This document shows positions 52,954-61,108 of a DNA stretch of 64,000 nucleotides, in pieces. Position numbers and translations under genes: made by a program. Numbering within the stretch: position 1 is the first letter of the stretch; the number at the start of each line of letters is the position of its first letter. Source of the DNA: Kitasatospora sp. NBC_00315. GTDB taxonomy: Bacteria; Actinomycetota; Actinomycetes; Streptomycetales; Streptomycetaceae. The DNA lies in the NCBI RefSeq assembly GCF_041435095.1, contig NZ_CP108025.1, forward strand, positions 3,720,001-3,784,000, read 5' to 3'. The notes under the pieces were generated by a model, which had not been told where the DNA came from, made no database searches, and saw only the letters and a list, made by a program, of their open reading frames with translations.

Positions 52954-54528
52954 TCAGCGGCGGATGCCCGTGGCGAACGGGAGCGTGTTGACGAACGCCC
53001 GGTGGTGCTCGCGATCGCACCACTCCAGCTTGAGGTAGCTCTTGCCCGCCGACGCCCGGATGGTCCGCTTGTCCCGGGCCAGCGCCTCCGGACTGCGCGA
53101 GGACACCGTGATGTACCCGACCAGGTTCACCCCGGCCGCGCCCGACGCCAGGTCGTCACCGCGCTGGTCGACCCGGCCGGTGTGGGCCAGGTCGCGCGGG
53201 TCGACCGTACGGTTCATCTTCGCCGCGCGGCTGGCCTCGGCCTCGTCGTTGGTCTTCTCGGTGAGCATCCGCTCGATCGCGACGTCGGTGGGCTCCAGGT
53301 CCATCGTCACCGCCACCGTCCGGATCACGTCGGGCGTGTGGACCAGCAGCGGTGCCAGGAAGTTGACGCCCACGGGCGTCAGCGGCCACTCCTTGATCCA
53401 GGCGGTGGCGTGGCACCACGGCTCCCTGGTCGCCGACTCCCGGGTCTTCGCGGTCAGCATCTGCGGGTGGGTGGCGTCCAGCTCGGCCGGCCAGGCGTTG
53501 CGCCGGGACATCGCCTGGATGTGGTCGATCGGGTGGTCCGGGTCGTACATCGAGTGCAGCAGCGAGGAGAGCCGGGCCTGGCCGAGCGGCTGGCGCACCC
53601 GGATGTCCGCCTCCGCCAGCCGGGCGCAGATGTCGGTCAGCTCGCGGGCCATCACCGCCGCCAGTCCGTCGTCGTCCCGGGCCCGCTTGCCGCTCGCGGT
53701 GCGGCCCATCGCATGCGCCTCGGCGGCCAGATCCCGGGTGTAGTGCATGCAGGCGACCAGGTAGGCGCGGTGCTGCTCGGAGGAGGTGGAGACCATCGAC
53801 TGCAGCTGGTCGTACGAATCCTGCAGCCAGCGTGGCGCGTCGTGGTCGCCGCGCCGCTCCACGTCCTTGGCGTGCGCGTCCGGGTCGGCCGGCAGGGTGC
53901 GGGCCAGGATCTGCAGCCGGGTCACGAAGCCGTCCCCGTTCGCGACGTGCTTCAGCAGCGTGCCGAACCGGTCGACCAGGGTCTCCTGGTCCTCCGAGTC
54001 GCGCAGACCGACACCCGGCCCCTCGATCTCGATCGCCGCCGTCACCGTCCGCCGCTCCAGGTGCATCAGCACCGCGACCTCGTCCGGCCCGAACGGCGCC
54101 GACAGCCAGCGCAGCCGCCCCACCCCGGGCGGCGGCCCGACCTCGACCTCCCGGCCGTCCAGCCGGGTGCCGGCGTCGATCACGTCCGACTTCCAGATCC
54201 CCCGCCCGCTGCGCGCCGTCCGGCGGTAGGTGCGGTTGATCTCCACCCACTTGTAGAACGTCCGGCGCCGGTAGGGCACGTAGACCGCCATGATGGCCAG
54301 CAGCGGAAACCCGACCAGGCCCGCGATCCGCAGCGGGAGGATCGGCATCAGCAGGCCCCAGAGCATGCCGAGGAAGGCCCCGAAGATGATCAGCACGATC
54401 TCGCCGGACTCGCGGTTCCGGCCGATCGGCGCGTTCGGGCGGGCCTTGCCGATCAGATAGGTGCGGCGCTGGTGCACGTACGCCTGGCCGTACTGGCCAC
54501 CGTACTGGCCGAGCTGGTCGCTGCTCAC
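52954..54528 (-). CDS. SCO6880-type protein: VirB3-like helices plus VirB4 N-domain
   Basis: A 524-residue protein. After a Gln/Gly/Tyr-rich start there are two transmembrane helices (GEIVLIIFGAFLGMLWGLLM and LVGFPLLAIMAVYVPY), as in VirB3/PrgI. A long soluble domain follows, matching the N-terminal half of VirB4 (TLVDRFGTLLKHVANGDGFV, HMQAMSRRNAWPAEL-like region, PLLVHTPDVIRTVAVTMDL) and ending HRAFVNTLPFATGIRR, the point where VirB4 proteins pass into their ATPase domain. With the next gene it forms a split VirB4. GTG 54528; the upstream gene ends 7 bases before it. Membrane-bound at the cytoplasmic face. Confidence 0.82.
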   Translation of the reverse strand: MSSDQLGQYGGQYGQAYVHQRRTYLIGKARPNAPIGRNRESGEIVLIIFGAFLGMLWGLLMPILPLRIAGLVGFPLLAIMAVYVPYRRRTFYKWVEINRTYRRTARSGRGIWKSDVIDAGTRLDGREVEVGPPPGVGRLRWLSAPFGPDEVAVLMHLERRTVTAAIEIEGPGVGLRDSEDQETLVDRFGTLLKHVANGDGFVTRLQILARTLPADPDAHAKDVERRGDHDAPRWLQDSYDQLQSMVSTSSEQHRAYLVACMHYTRDLAAEAHAMGRTASGKRARDDDGLAAVMARELTDICARLAEADIRVRQPLGQARLSSLLHSMYDPDHPIDHIQAMSRRNAWPAELDATHPQMLTAKTRESATREPWCHATAWIKEWPLTPVGVNFLAPLLVHTPDVIRTVAVTMDLEPTDVAIERMLTEKTNDEAEASRAAKMNRTVDPRDLAHTGRVDQRGDDLASGAAGVNLVGYITVSSRSPEALARDKRTIRASAGKSYLKLEWCDREHHRAFVNTLPFATGIRR

Positions 54529-54535
54529 TTACCCG

Positions 54536-55804
54536 TCACCCTCCCTTCGCTGGATTGATGTCGCGGCTCGGAGCCGGCGGCCCCGCCTGCTGCGGCGGCG
54601 CCGCGTTGCGAGAACCGTGGGCGGCGATACCCGGCGCGACGGACCCGCCGCCGGCGCCGCCGGAGGCGTTCCCCGCCTGCGGGCCGCCCCGGGAGCCGTG
54701 GGCGCTGATGCCCTGCTTCACCAGGTTGGCCGGACCGTTGATCATCGCCGAGCCCGCCGAGACCGCGCTCGCCCGGGCGCTGCGCATGTTCACCATCTCG
54801 TCGCCGAAGCCGGGCACGAAGCGGTAGACCGCGGAGCTCGCGAAGATCGACAGGAAGAGGATCGCCAGGCCGGACAGCACCCGGGCGAAGTCGTCGGTCG
54901 CTCCTGTACCACTGGCCACTGCACCGGCCAGCCCCAGGATGATCACGATGATCGGTTTCGCCAGGTCGACCGCGACCATCAGGCCGGCCCAGCGGCGCAC
55001 GTGCTTCCACAGCTGCTTGTCGACCAGCCCGGCGTACACGGCGGTGCCCAGCAGCGCGCCGACGTAGAGCATCGCGGCCCGGATCAGCAGCTCGATCCAG
55101 AGCACCGCGGCCGCCAGCACCGCCACCAGGGAGACGATGATCAGGATCAGCGGGCCGCCCCCCATGTCACCCTTCTCCAGGGTGTCGGCGAAGCCGCCGA
55201 GGTAGGTGCCGGTGTCCGACTTGGTGCCGACCGCGATCGCCTTGGTGAGCCCGTCGGTGGCACTGACCACGGTGAAGAGGATCAGCGGGGTGAACGCGGA
55301 GGCGACCACCGTCAGCCAGAGGAACCCGATCGCCTCGGTGATGGCCGTCCCCAGCGGCGCGCCGCGCACCGCGCGCTTGGTGACCGCCAGCAGCCAGAGG
55401 ATCAGCGTGATGATCGTCGAGCCGGCGAAGACCACGGCGTACTGCTGCAGGAACGACGCGTTGGTGAAGTCCACCTGCGTGGTGCCGTCGATCGCGCTGG
55501 AGAGCTTGCGCACCACCCAGGCCGCGGCCTGGGCGCAGCCCTTGGCGAGCGAGCCGAGCGGGTCGGTGACGCTGCCGACGGTGCCGCTGCCGGGGAGGCC
55601 GCCACTGGGCTTGTCCACGCAGAGAATGCCACTGCCGGAGATCGGCAGGTCCGGACAGTTGGCCGAGCTGGGCACGGCCGACGGCGACGGGTCCGCGAAC
55701 ACCCGCTGGGCCGTCACCAGGGCGAGGAGCTGGACCGACGCGACCGTGGCGGCCAGTGTGCCGGCCCGGCGTACGACGTGGCGGACGGGACGCTCAGCGG
55801 GCAT
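54536..55804 (-). CDS. VirB6/TrbL-like polytopic membrane protein
   Basis: About 422 residues. An N-terminal hydrophobic segment (LAATVASVQLLALVTAQRVFA) looks like a signal or first helix, followed by a short outer loop with two Cys (NCPDLPIS, ILCVDK), then six or so transmembrane helices (TIITLILWLLAVTKRAV, LWLTVVASAFTPLILFTVV, LILIIVSLVAVLAAAVLWIE, LMVAVDLAKPIIVIILGLAG, LSGLAILFLSIFASSAVY) and a Gly/Ser/Pro-rich cytoplasmic tail with twin AHGSR motifs. The layout is that of VirB6/TrbL channel proteins. The ATG at 55804 overlaps the previous gene; an ORF start at 55834 is open. Confidence 0.78.
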   Translation of the reverse strand: MPAERPVRHVVRRAGTLAATVASVQLLALVTAQRVFADPSPSAVPSSANCPDLPISGSGILCVDKPSGGLPGSGTVGSVTDPLGSLAKGCAQAAAWVVRKLSSAIDGTTQVDFTNASFLQQYAVVFAGSTIITLILWLLAVTKRAVRGAPLGTAITEAIGFLWLTVVASAFTPLILFTVVSATDGLTKAIAVGTKSDTGTYLGGFADTLEKGDMGGGPLILIIVSLVAVLAAAVLWIELLIRAAMLYVGALLGTAVYAGLVDKQLWKHVRRWAGLMVAVDLAKPIIVIILGLAGAVASGTGATDDFARVLSGLAILFLSIFASSAVYRFVPGFGDEMVNMRSARASAVSAGSAMINGPANLVKQGISAHGSRGGPQAGNASGGAGGGSVAPGIAAHGSRNAAPPQQAGPPAPSRDINPAKGG

Positions 55805-56633
55805 AGCGGAAGCCCCCGAACTGCTGGACGGCACCGGTGATCTCCTCCGCGGTCGCGGCCTGCTGGTCGCCCGGCACCGGGGCGGGCCCCTGCCGGCTGG
55901 TGTAGTCGCTCAACTTCCAGTCCCCACCGGTCCAGCGCAGGCTGAGCGTGAGGGTGTACCAGTTGCTGGTGACCGGCTGGGTGGAGCGCTCCCCGGCGAG
56001 GCCGGTGAGGCCCGTGCACCAGACCTCGATCTTGGCGTCGCTCTCGGTGTGTCCCACCGACCTGGTGCCCACCGGGACCGTCCGGCTGACGAAGGTCAGG
56101 CCCTTGGGGGCCTTGCCCTGGGCGTCCAGGCCGTACCGGGCCGCCGTGTCGCCGCCGAACCCCTGGTCGAGCCGGCCCTGCAGGGCCGGCAGGACCGCCG
56201 GGTCGGCGAGGGTGGCGACGATGGTGTGCCGGGCATCCGCGCGGAACATGTCCGCGGAGCCGAGCGCCACGGCGTAGTTGGTGGCGGCCGACTGGGCGCC
56301 CTGGTCGGTGTGCGGATAGCCGTTGGCGATGCCGTTGCTGGTGGTGCCGACCGGCTGGTCGCCGCTCGGTGCCGGGCCCGCGCCTCCCGCGCTCCCCGCA
56401 CCGCCGGTGGCCGCCGGGGCGGTGGCGCTGTCGCCGGAGGCGGGCCCGGCCGAGGTGTTCGGGTCGGCCTTGCCCCGGTTGGCCACCGAGATGGCCAGCA
56501 CCAGCAGGGTGACGATCACCAGGACGGTCAGCAGGGTCCGCAGCGGCCTGGGCTGACGGCTGCTCGGGTAGGAGGACTGTTCGGCGACCGGTAGCCGCGT
56601 ACGGGTGTGCGGCTGGTCGTCGGACAACGGCAC
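55794..56633 (-). CDS. VirB8/TcpC-like bitopic membrane protein
   Basis: A 279-residue protein with a short cytoplasmic part, one transmembrane helix (LLTVLVIVTLLVLAISVAN), a Gly/Ala/Pro-rich linker (about residues 55-100) and an extracytoplasmic NTF2-like domain (AATNYAVALGSADMF, HTIVATLADPAVLPALQGR, NWYTLTLSLRWTGGDWKLSDY). Single helix plus NTF2-fold is the hallmark of VirB8 and of the Gram-positive conjugation protein TcpC. Its last codons overlap the start of the VirB6-like gene by 11 bases, implying coupled translation. Confidence 0.75.
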   Translation of the reverse strand: MPLSDDQPHTRTRLPVAEQSSYPSSRQPRPLRTLLTVLVIVTLLVLAISVANRGKADPNTSAGPASGDSATAPAATGGAGSAGGAGPAPSGDQPVGTTSNGIANGYPHTDQGAQSAATNYAVALGSADMFRADARHTIVATLADPAVLPALQGRLDQGFGGDTAARYGLDAQGKAPKGLTFVSRTVPVGTRSVGHTESDAKIEVWCTGLTGLAGERSTQPVTSNWYTLTLSLRWTGGDWKLSDYTSRQGPAPVPGDQQAATAEEITGAVQQFGGFRYAR

Positions 56634-56823
56634 GGCGGCCCTCCTGGTGCGGGGAGCCTGCTGGCGGCTCCGGTGGTCCCCGCCGGTCCGGCCGGTCCCG
56701 GCCCGTGGCGGGCCGGAGGTGCGGGCGGGGGACGGCGGGGTGGTTTCCTGGCGGGACGGACTGCGGGCCGGGGCCCTGGCGGGCCGCCGGCCGGCGCGGC
56801 CGCCGGCCGCGACCGGAACGGAG

Positions 56824-56853
56824 GCCCCTCCACCGGTGGACCGGTCGAGGGGC
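56824..56853 (-). terminator. Hairpin after the VirB2-like gene, inside the cluster
   Basis: Seven-bp outer stem (56824-56830 with 56847-56853), one mismatch, then a 4-bp inner stem with a 6-base loop, 14 bases past the stop of the 118-residue protein gene. Placed within the gene cluster, it may make transcription partly stop after the first gene. Confidence 0.45.
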
Positions 56854-56867
56854 AGCCTGTCCGATCG

Positions 56868-57224
56868 TCAGATCGCCATGCCGTACACAATGGTGAACAG
56901 GGTGCCCAGTGATCCAATGATGAACACGCCGGTCAACCCGGCGACGATCAGTCCCTTGCCCTGCTCGGCACTGAAGGTGTCACGCATCGCGGTGGCGCCG
57001 ATCCGCTGCTTGGCGGCACCCCAGACCGCGATGCCGAGGCAGGCCAGGATGGCCACCGCCATGACGACCTCCACCATCACCCGGGCCTCCGACCCGAGAG
57101 TCGCGAAGGGCCCCCAGTCCGGGGCGATCCCACCGATGATGGTGTCGATATTGGCCTTTTTGGGTGGGTCCTCGGCCAGGTAGCCGATCGCGATACTGTC
57201 CACGCTGCTCAGGTTCATTTCCAT
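56868..57224 (-). CDS. Small two-helix membrane protein (VirB2/pilin-like candidate)
   Basis: A 118-residue protein with a polar N terminus (about 45 residues, including YLAEDPPKKANIDTI) and two transmembrane helices (VMVEVVMAVAILACLGIAVW and GLIVAGLTGVFIIGSLGTLF) joined by a short basic cytoplasmic-type loop (AAKQRIGATAMRD). Size, two helices and basic loop are those of VirB2/TrbC pilins and their Gram-positive counterparts, though no classical signal peptide is seen. First gene of the cluster, followed by 234 bases with a hairpin before the VirB8-like gene, which would favour excess synthesis of this subunit. Function inferred from context. Confidence 0.7.
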   Translation of the reverse strand: MEMNLSSVDSIAIGYLAEDPPKKANIDTIIGGIAPDWGPFATLGSEARVMVEVVMAVAILACLGIAVWGAAKQRIGATAMRDTFSAEQGKGLIVAGLTGVFIIGSLGTLFTIVYGMAI

Positions 57225-57457
57225 CTCACCGCCCGATCAGGCAAATTCAAGGCCCCGAACCCCACCTGCGCGAAGGGGCAGCACCTATTCTTGGCCAGAT
57301 CTGATGTCGACTTGGCTTCTTCTCGCGGATTGGTCGTGCGGCATGGGACACGTACGCCAGGATGTCCACCGTACGAAGGATAGCGCTCACTCTTTGTATC
57401 CCTGATGATTGCGGTGAGCAACGCCTTCCGGAACACTTCGACTGACGACTCGTCGGG
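57225..57457. promoter_or_regulatory. Shared control region of the secretion-like cluster and its hydrolase
   Basis: AT-richer than its surroundings. It contains TCACTCTTTGTAT (57387-57399), matching the BldD consensus TnACnCwGnGTnA at most fixed positions (two mismatches). No clear -35/-10 pair was assigned. Confidence 0.4.
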
Positions 57458-58630
57458 ATGGTGCTGATGGTACTCCGGAAGGCCGGTACGGCCGCCGCTG
57501 CTACGGGAGTTGTCCTGGTCGGTTTCGTCGGCCTGGTGACGGTCGGCACCTACGCCGCCAGTGGCACCACGGGGAGCCAGGCGTCCCGCGCCGCACTCTC
57601 CGCCGGCACGGTGCCGGCCGCGTACCAGGGGCTGATCCAGCAGTGGGGCGCACTGTGCCCGGACATCTCGCCGCCGATGCTCGCCGCGCAGCTCTATCAG
57701 GAGAGCGGTTTCGATCCGTCGGCCCGCAGCCCCGCCAAGGCCTATGGCATGGCGCAATTCCTGGAGAGCACCTGGGCGACGTACGGGGTGGATGCCAACA
57801 AGGACGGCAAGAAGGACATCTGGGACCCTGCGGACGCAATCGCCTCCGCCGCCACCTACGACTGCGCCCTCGCCCGGGATGTCGCCCAGGTGCCCGGCGA
57901 CCGCCAGGCCAATCTGCTCGCCGCGTACAACGCCGGGCCGTACGCCGTGCTGAAGGCCGGCGGGGTGCCCGCGTACAAGGAGACGCAGGGGTACGTCCGC
58001 AACATCAAGTCACTCGCCGTCAGTTTCACCGCGCCGACCGCCACCGTCGAGGTCTCCGCCCAGGCGGCCGGCGCGATCTACTTCGCCCAGAACGTGCTCG
58101 GCACGCCCTACCTGTGGGGTGGCGAGGGCCTGCCCTCGCAGAACGGCCGCTTCGACTGCTCGGGGCTCACCGAGCGCGCGTACGAGACCGTGGGCATCAC
58201 CCTGCCCCGGGTGGCCAACGACCAGTGGTACGCCGGACCGCACCCCTCCAGGGACCAGCTCCGCCCCGGGGACCTGGTGTTCTTCGCCAGCGACCTGAAC
58301 GACCCGCGCAGCATCCACCACGTCGGGCTCTACGTCGGCGGCGGCTACATGATCAACGCTCCGCACACCGGTGCGGTGATCCGCTACGACAAGATCGACA
58401 CCAGCGAGTACATCGGCGCGACCCGGGTCACCGTGGACGGTGCGCAGGCGCTGCCGACCCGCGGGGCGGACGGGAGCATCACCGGCACCGGCGGCCCCGG
58501 CGCCACCGATCCGAGCCCGCCGGCGGCCGCTCCCGGAGCGGCCGTGGCCGCACCGGCCGCTCCCGCCACCCGGGCGGCCGCGGGCGCCCCCGCGACGGGC
58601 GGGCCGGGTCAAGCCCCCGCAAAGTCCTGA
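57458..58630 (+). CDS. Exported SLT + NlpC/P60 peptidoglycan hydrolase (VirB1-like)
   Basis: A 390-residue wall hydrolase. An N-terminal hydrophobic segment (TGVVLVGFVGLVTVGTYAA) exports or anchors it. A lytic transglycosylase-type domain follows (catalytic Glu82 in YQESGFDPSA, then AYGMAQFLESTW and LLAAYNAGPYAV), then an NlpC/P60 endopeptidase with Cys234 (RFDCSGLTERAYE) and His288 (SIHHVGLYVGGGYM). An Ala/Pro-rich tail ends it. Enzymes of this two-domain type open the wall for conjugation channels in Gram-positive bacteria. It is divergent from the VirB2-like gene with a shared 233-base control region. Confidence 0.9.
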   Translation: MVLMVLRKAGTAAAATGVVLVGFVGLVTVGTYAASGTTGSQASRAALSAGTVPAAYQGLIQQWGALCPDISPPMLAAQLYQESGFDPSARSPAKAYGMAQFLESTWATYGVDANKDGKKDIWDPADAIASAATYDCALARDVAQVPGDRQANLLAAYNAGPYAVLKAGGVPAYKETQGYVRNIKSLAVSFTAPTATVEVSAQAAGAIYFAQNVLGTPYLWGGEGLPSQNGRFDCSGLTERAYETVGITLPRVANDQWYAGPHPSRDQLRPGDLVFFASDLNDPRSIHHVGLYVGGGYMINAPHTGAVIRYDKIDTSEYIGATRVTVDGAQALPTRGADGSITGTGGPGATDPSPPAAAPGAAVAAPAAPATRAAAGAPATGGPGQAPAKS

Positions 58631-58812
58631 CCCCGGGCGCCGTCGCGCTGTGCGTACGAAGTGGACGGCGAGTCAAGTTTCCATAACCGCGGGTTTCCGT
58701 GGAACCCTGTGCCCCGGCGGTGACGTTGTGTCCGGTGGTTCTGTGTCAGCTCCCTGGGCTGGGCCGTCCCCGGCCGGAACCACAGGAGCAGCGGACCAGA
58801 AGGAGGTGCGGC

Positions 58813-59538
58813 GTGGCGGTGCCACTCGCCGACACCGGCAACCCGGATCTCGGCCTGCTCTACGCGGTCAACGGCCTGGCCGAGTCCTCCCCGGCCTGGT
58901 TGGACTCGACCGTCTCCTGGATCGGTGAGTACGGCATCCTGCTCGGCCTGGCCGCGCTCTGCCTGACCGGCTGGCTCCAGGCCCGTCGGCGGCCGGACGC
59001 CCCGGTGGCCGTCGCGGGGCTGCTCTGGGCCCCGCTCGCGGTCGCCCTGGCCGAGCTGGCCAACCTGCCGATCGCCGCGATCGTGAACCGGCCGCGCCCC
59101 TTCGTCGACCACACCGGGCTGGACGTCCTGGTGGCGGGCAAGGAGGGCACCCACTCCTTCGTCAGCGACCACTCGACGATGTCGATGGGCATCGCGGTGG
59201 CGCTGTTCCTGGTGAACCGGCGGCTCGGCTGGATCGGCGGCGCTCTGGCCCTCCTGCAGGGCTTCTGCCGGATGTTCATGGGCGTGCACTACCCGACCGA
59301 CGTGATCGGCGGCTTCGCGCTCGCCACCGCGGTCGTCCTGCTGCTGGCGCCGATCGCGATGGCCGTCCTGGTCCCGCTCTGCCACGCGCTGACCCGCACC
59401 GCGGCGGCCCCGCTGGTCGTGGCCGCCGGACGCGGCGCGCCCGCCGGCACGGGCCGCGGCGGACGGCGCCGAAAGGCCGCCGTCCCGGGGCGGGTACGGA
59501 CCGGGGAGTCGGACCGGGAGCCGGATCTCGCCGCCTGA
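58813..59538 (+). CDS. PAP2-superfamily membrane phosphatase
   Basis: A 241-residue protein with about five transmembrane helices and PAP2 (lipid phosphatase) motifs: NRPRPFV for motif 1, SDHST (His120) for motif 2, and RMFMGVHYPTDV (Arg153, His159, Asp163) for motif 3. The Lys that opens motif 1 in the classical form is not seen, and motif 2 reads SDH rather than SGH. It probably dephosphorylates a lipid such as undecaprenyl pyrophosphate at the outer membrane face. Start GTG 58813 has AGGAGG six bases upstream. The basic tail is cytoplasmic. Confidence 0.85.
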   Translation: MAVPLADTGNPDLGLLYAVNGLAESSPAWLDSTVSWIGEYGILLGLAALCLTGWLQARRRPDAPVAVAGLLWAPLAVALAELANLPIAAIVNRPRPFVDHTGLDVLVAGKEGTHSFVSDHSTMSMGIAVALFLVNRRLGWIGGALALLQGFCRMFMGVHYPTDVIGGFALATAVVLLLAPIAMAVLVPLCHALTRTAAAPLVVAAGRGAPAGTGRGGRRRKAAVPGRVRTGESDREPDLAA

Positions 59539-59636
59539 GACCCCGCGGGGGCGGACCGACTCGCGCCTGATACCCGGCGGGGTGGACCGACCGGGCTCCG
59601 GTCCCCGTCCCAGCGCGCAGGCACGCCGTCCCGGCC

Positions 59637-59840
59637 TCAGTTCGGTGGGGCGGCACCGATCTCCGCGAGGTGTTCCTCGGCCTCGCGTCGGGCCAGCTCA
59701 CGGGAGCGGCGCGCCGGCCGGTACCAGCCGCAGCTGCAGCTGGCGAAGCAGAAGGAGCCGCGCTCGGAGATCTCCACGCGGTGGTCGGGCATCTGGGCCG
59801 AGTCGGGGCGGACCGACAGCTCACTGTGCACGTACCTCAC
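59637..59840 (-). CDS. Small conserved Streptomyces protein with Cys motif
   Basis: A 67-residue soluble protein: it begins VRYVHSELSVRPDSAQMPDH, has FCFASCSCGWYRPARRS with three Cys in eight residues, and ends in a charged helix (REAEEHLAEI). The Cys/His content could bind zinc. GTG 59840 has AAGGG 8 bases upstream. I know no function. It is divergent from the lipoprotein gene and convergent with the PAP2 gene. Confidence 0.75.
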   Translation of the reverse strand: MRYVHSELSVRPDSAQMPDHRVEISERGSFCFASCSCGWYRPARRSRELARREAEEHLAEIGAAPPN

Positions 59841-59988
59841 CGTAACGCCCTTCCAACCCGGCGCGCGACACCCTGCGCGCGCCGGGTCGCGCGTAACCCC
59901 GCGAGCCCCAACTCGTTTGTCCGGAAAGAGCTCTGCCCACCGGGGGTGGGGGCTTTCCGGGCACCGGGCCCGAGGGGGTTGTCGCGAG

Positions 59989-60867
59989 ATGAAGATGCCG
60001 AACCAGAGCCAGCTGCTGCCGTACGTCAGATCGGCGGTGAGGGCCGCGGCGGTCGCCGCCGCCCTCACCGGGCTGGCGGCCTGCTCGGGCGTCGCGGGCG
60101 TCGCGGGGCAGCAGCAGGGCGTGTCGGCCGACCAGCTCTCCGCCGACCCGCTGACGGCCGTCCGCGGCGCCGCGGACATCACCGGCCGCACCGGCTCGGC
60201 GCGCGCCTCGACCGAGCTGGTCACCGAGTCCGCCGCCAAGAAGGCCACCTTCACCGGCACCGGCGGGTACGACTACGTACGGCGGATCGGCCGGCTGGAG
60301 GTCGCCGTGCCGCCCGGGGCCGCGACCACCGGCAAGATCGTCGAGGTGGTCCTGCCCGGGCTCGTCTACCTGCAGAACAGCGGGGCGAAGGTGCCGGCCG
60401 GCAAGTGGGTCAAGCTGGACGTGCGGCAGCTGCCCGACGGGAACCTGGTGAGCAGCGGTGCCACCGACCCGGCCGGCGCCGCCGGCGCACTGCGCGGGGC
60501 GCAGAAGGCCGAACTGGTGGGTACCGAGACGGTCGGCGGTGTGGAGCTGAAGCACTTCCGGGGCACGCTCGACCTCGCCAAGGCCGCCGACGCCACCGGC
60601 GGGCGGGGAGCGGACGGGCTGCGGATGGCGGCCCAGACCTTCACCGTCAAGGAGGTCCCGTACGAGGTCTGGCTGGACGGGCAGGGCAGGCTGCACAAGG
60701 TGGTCGAGGTGTTCGCGTTCGCCGGGGTCGCCGGCTCCAAGGACGCCAAGGACCAGGTCAAGGTCACCTCCACCACCTCGCTGACTGACTTCGGCTCACC
60801 CGTGGAGGCCGCCGAACCCGCTGCCGGGGACATCTACTCGATGAACGCCACCGAGACCCCGAAGTAG
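59989..60867 (+). CDS. LppX/LprAFG-type lipoprotein candidate
   Basis: A 292-residue exported lipoprotein: basic start, hydrophobic core (AAAVAAALTGLAACSG) with the lipobox LAAC, and a mature domain with long beta strands (ATFTGTGGYDYVRRIGRLEV, LPGLVYLQNSGAKVPAGKWV, VPYEVWLDGQGRLHKVVEVF). This pattern resembles LppX/LprG-like lipid carriers of actinobacteria, though remote. Start ATG 59989 follows GAGGGGG by about 11 bases; the frame is open to 59917. Function is unknown; lipid or glycolipid handling at the envelope is a guess. Confidence 0.8.
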   Translation: MKMPNQSQLLPYVRSAVRAAAVAAALTGLAACSGVAGVAGQQQGVSADQLSADPLTAVRGAADITGRTGSARASTELVTESAAKKATFTGTGGYDYVRRIGRLEVAVPPGAATTGKIVEVVLPGLVYLQNSGAKVPAGKWVKLDVRQLPDGNLVSSGATDPAGAAGALRGAQKAELVGTETVGGVELKHFRGTLDLAKAADATGGRGADGLRMAAQTFTVKEVPYEVWLDGQGRLHKVVEVFAFAGVAGSKDAKDQVKVTSTTSLTDFGSPVEAAEPAAGDIYSMNATETPK

Positions 60868-60875
60868 GCCGGCCG

Positions 60876-60901
60876 TCGGGTCGGCCCGATGACCGACCCG
60901 A
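60876..60901 (+). terminator. Hairpin downstream of the lipoprotein gene
   Basis: Nine-bp arms (60876-60884 with 60893-60901) and an 8-base loop, 9 bases past the stop codon. Confidence 0.45.
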
Positions 60902-61108
60902 TCCGGGTGGTGGCGGCCCGGCGGCCGGCCGACGTGGCGTGCCGGGTGGATCGGCGACGGGGACGGATCGGCGGCGAGGGCGGCCCACCCGTTTCGGCCG
61001 CCCGGAGATGGCCCGTCCGTGCCATGTGGCCGGGCCGCGGAGTGCCTAGGCTGGGCACCGGGGCGGCGACGCCCCGCGCGCAGGCGGGGCACTGAAGGGG
61101 TGGTGCAG

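Noticed and set aside
51688-54558. 956-codon open frame on the plus strand
   Set aside because: It runs antisense to the VirB4-like genes; composition is His/Arg/Gln/Gly-rich without any domain. It is a third-position GC shadow.
56528-56917. 129-codon minus-strand frame between the VirB8-like and VirB2-like genes
   Set aside because: Pro/Arg-rich with no domain and overlaps both neighbours in other frames; the gap is better explained as a hairpin-bearing intergenic region.
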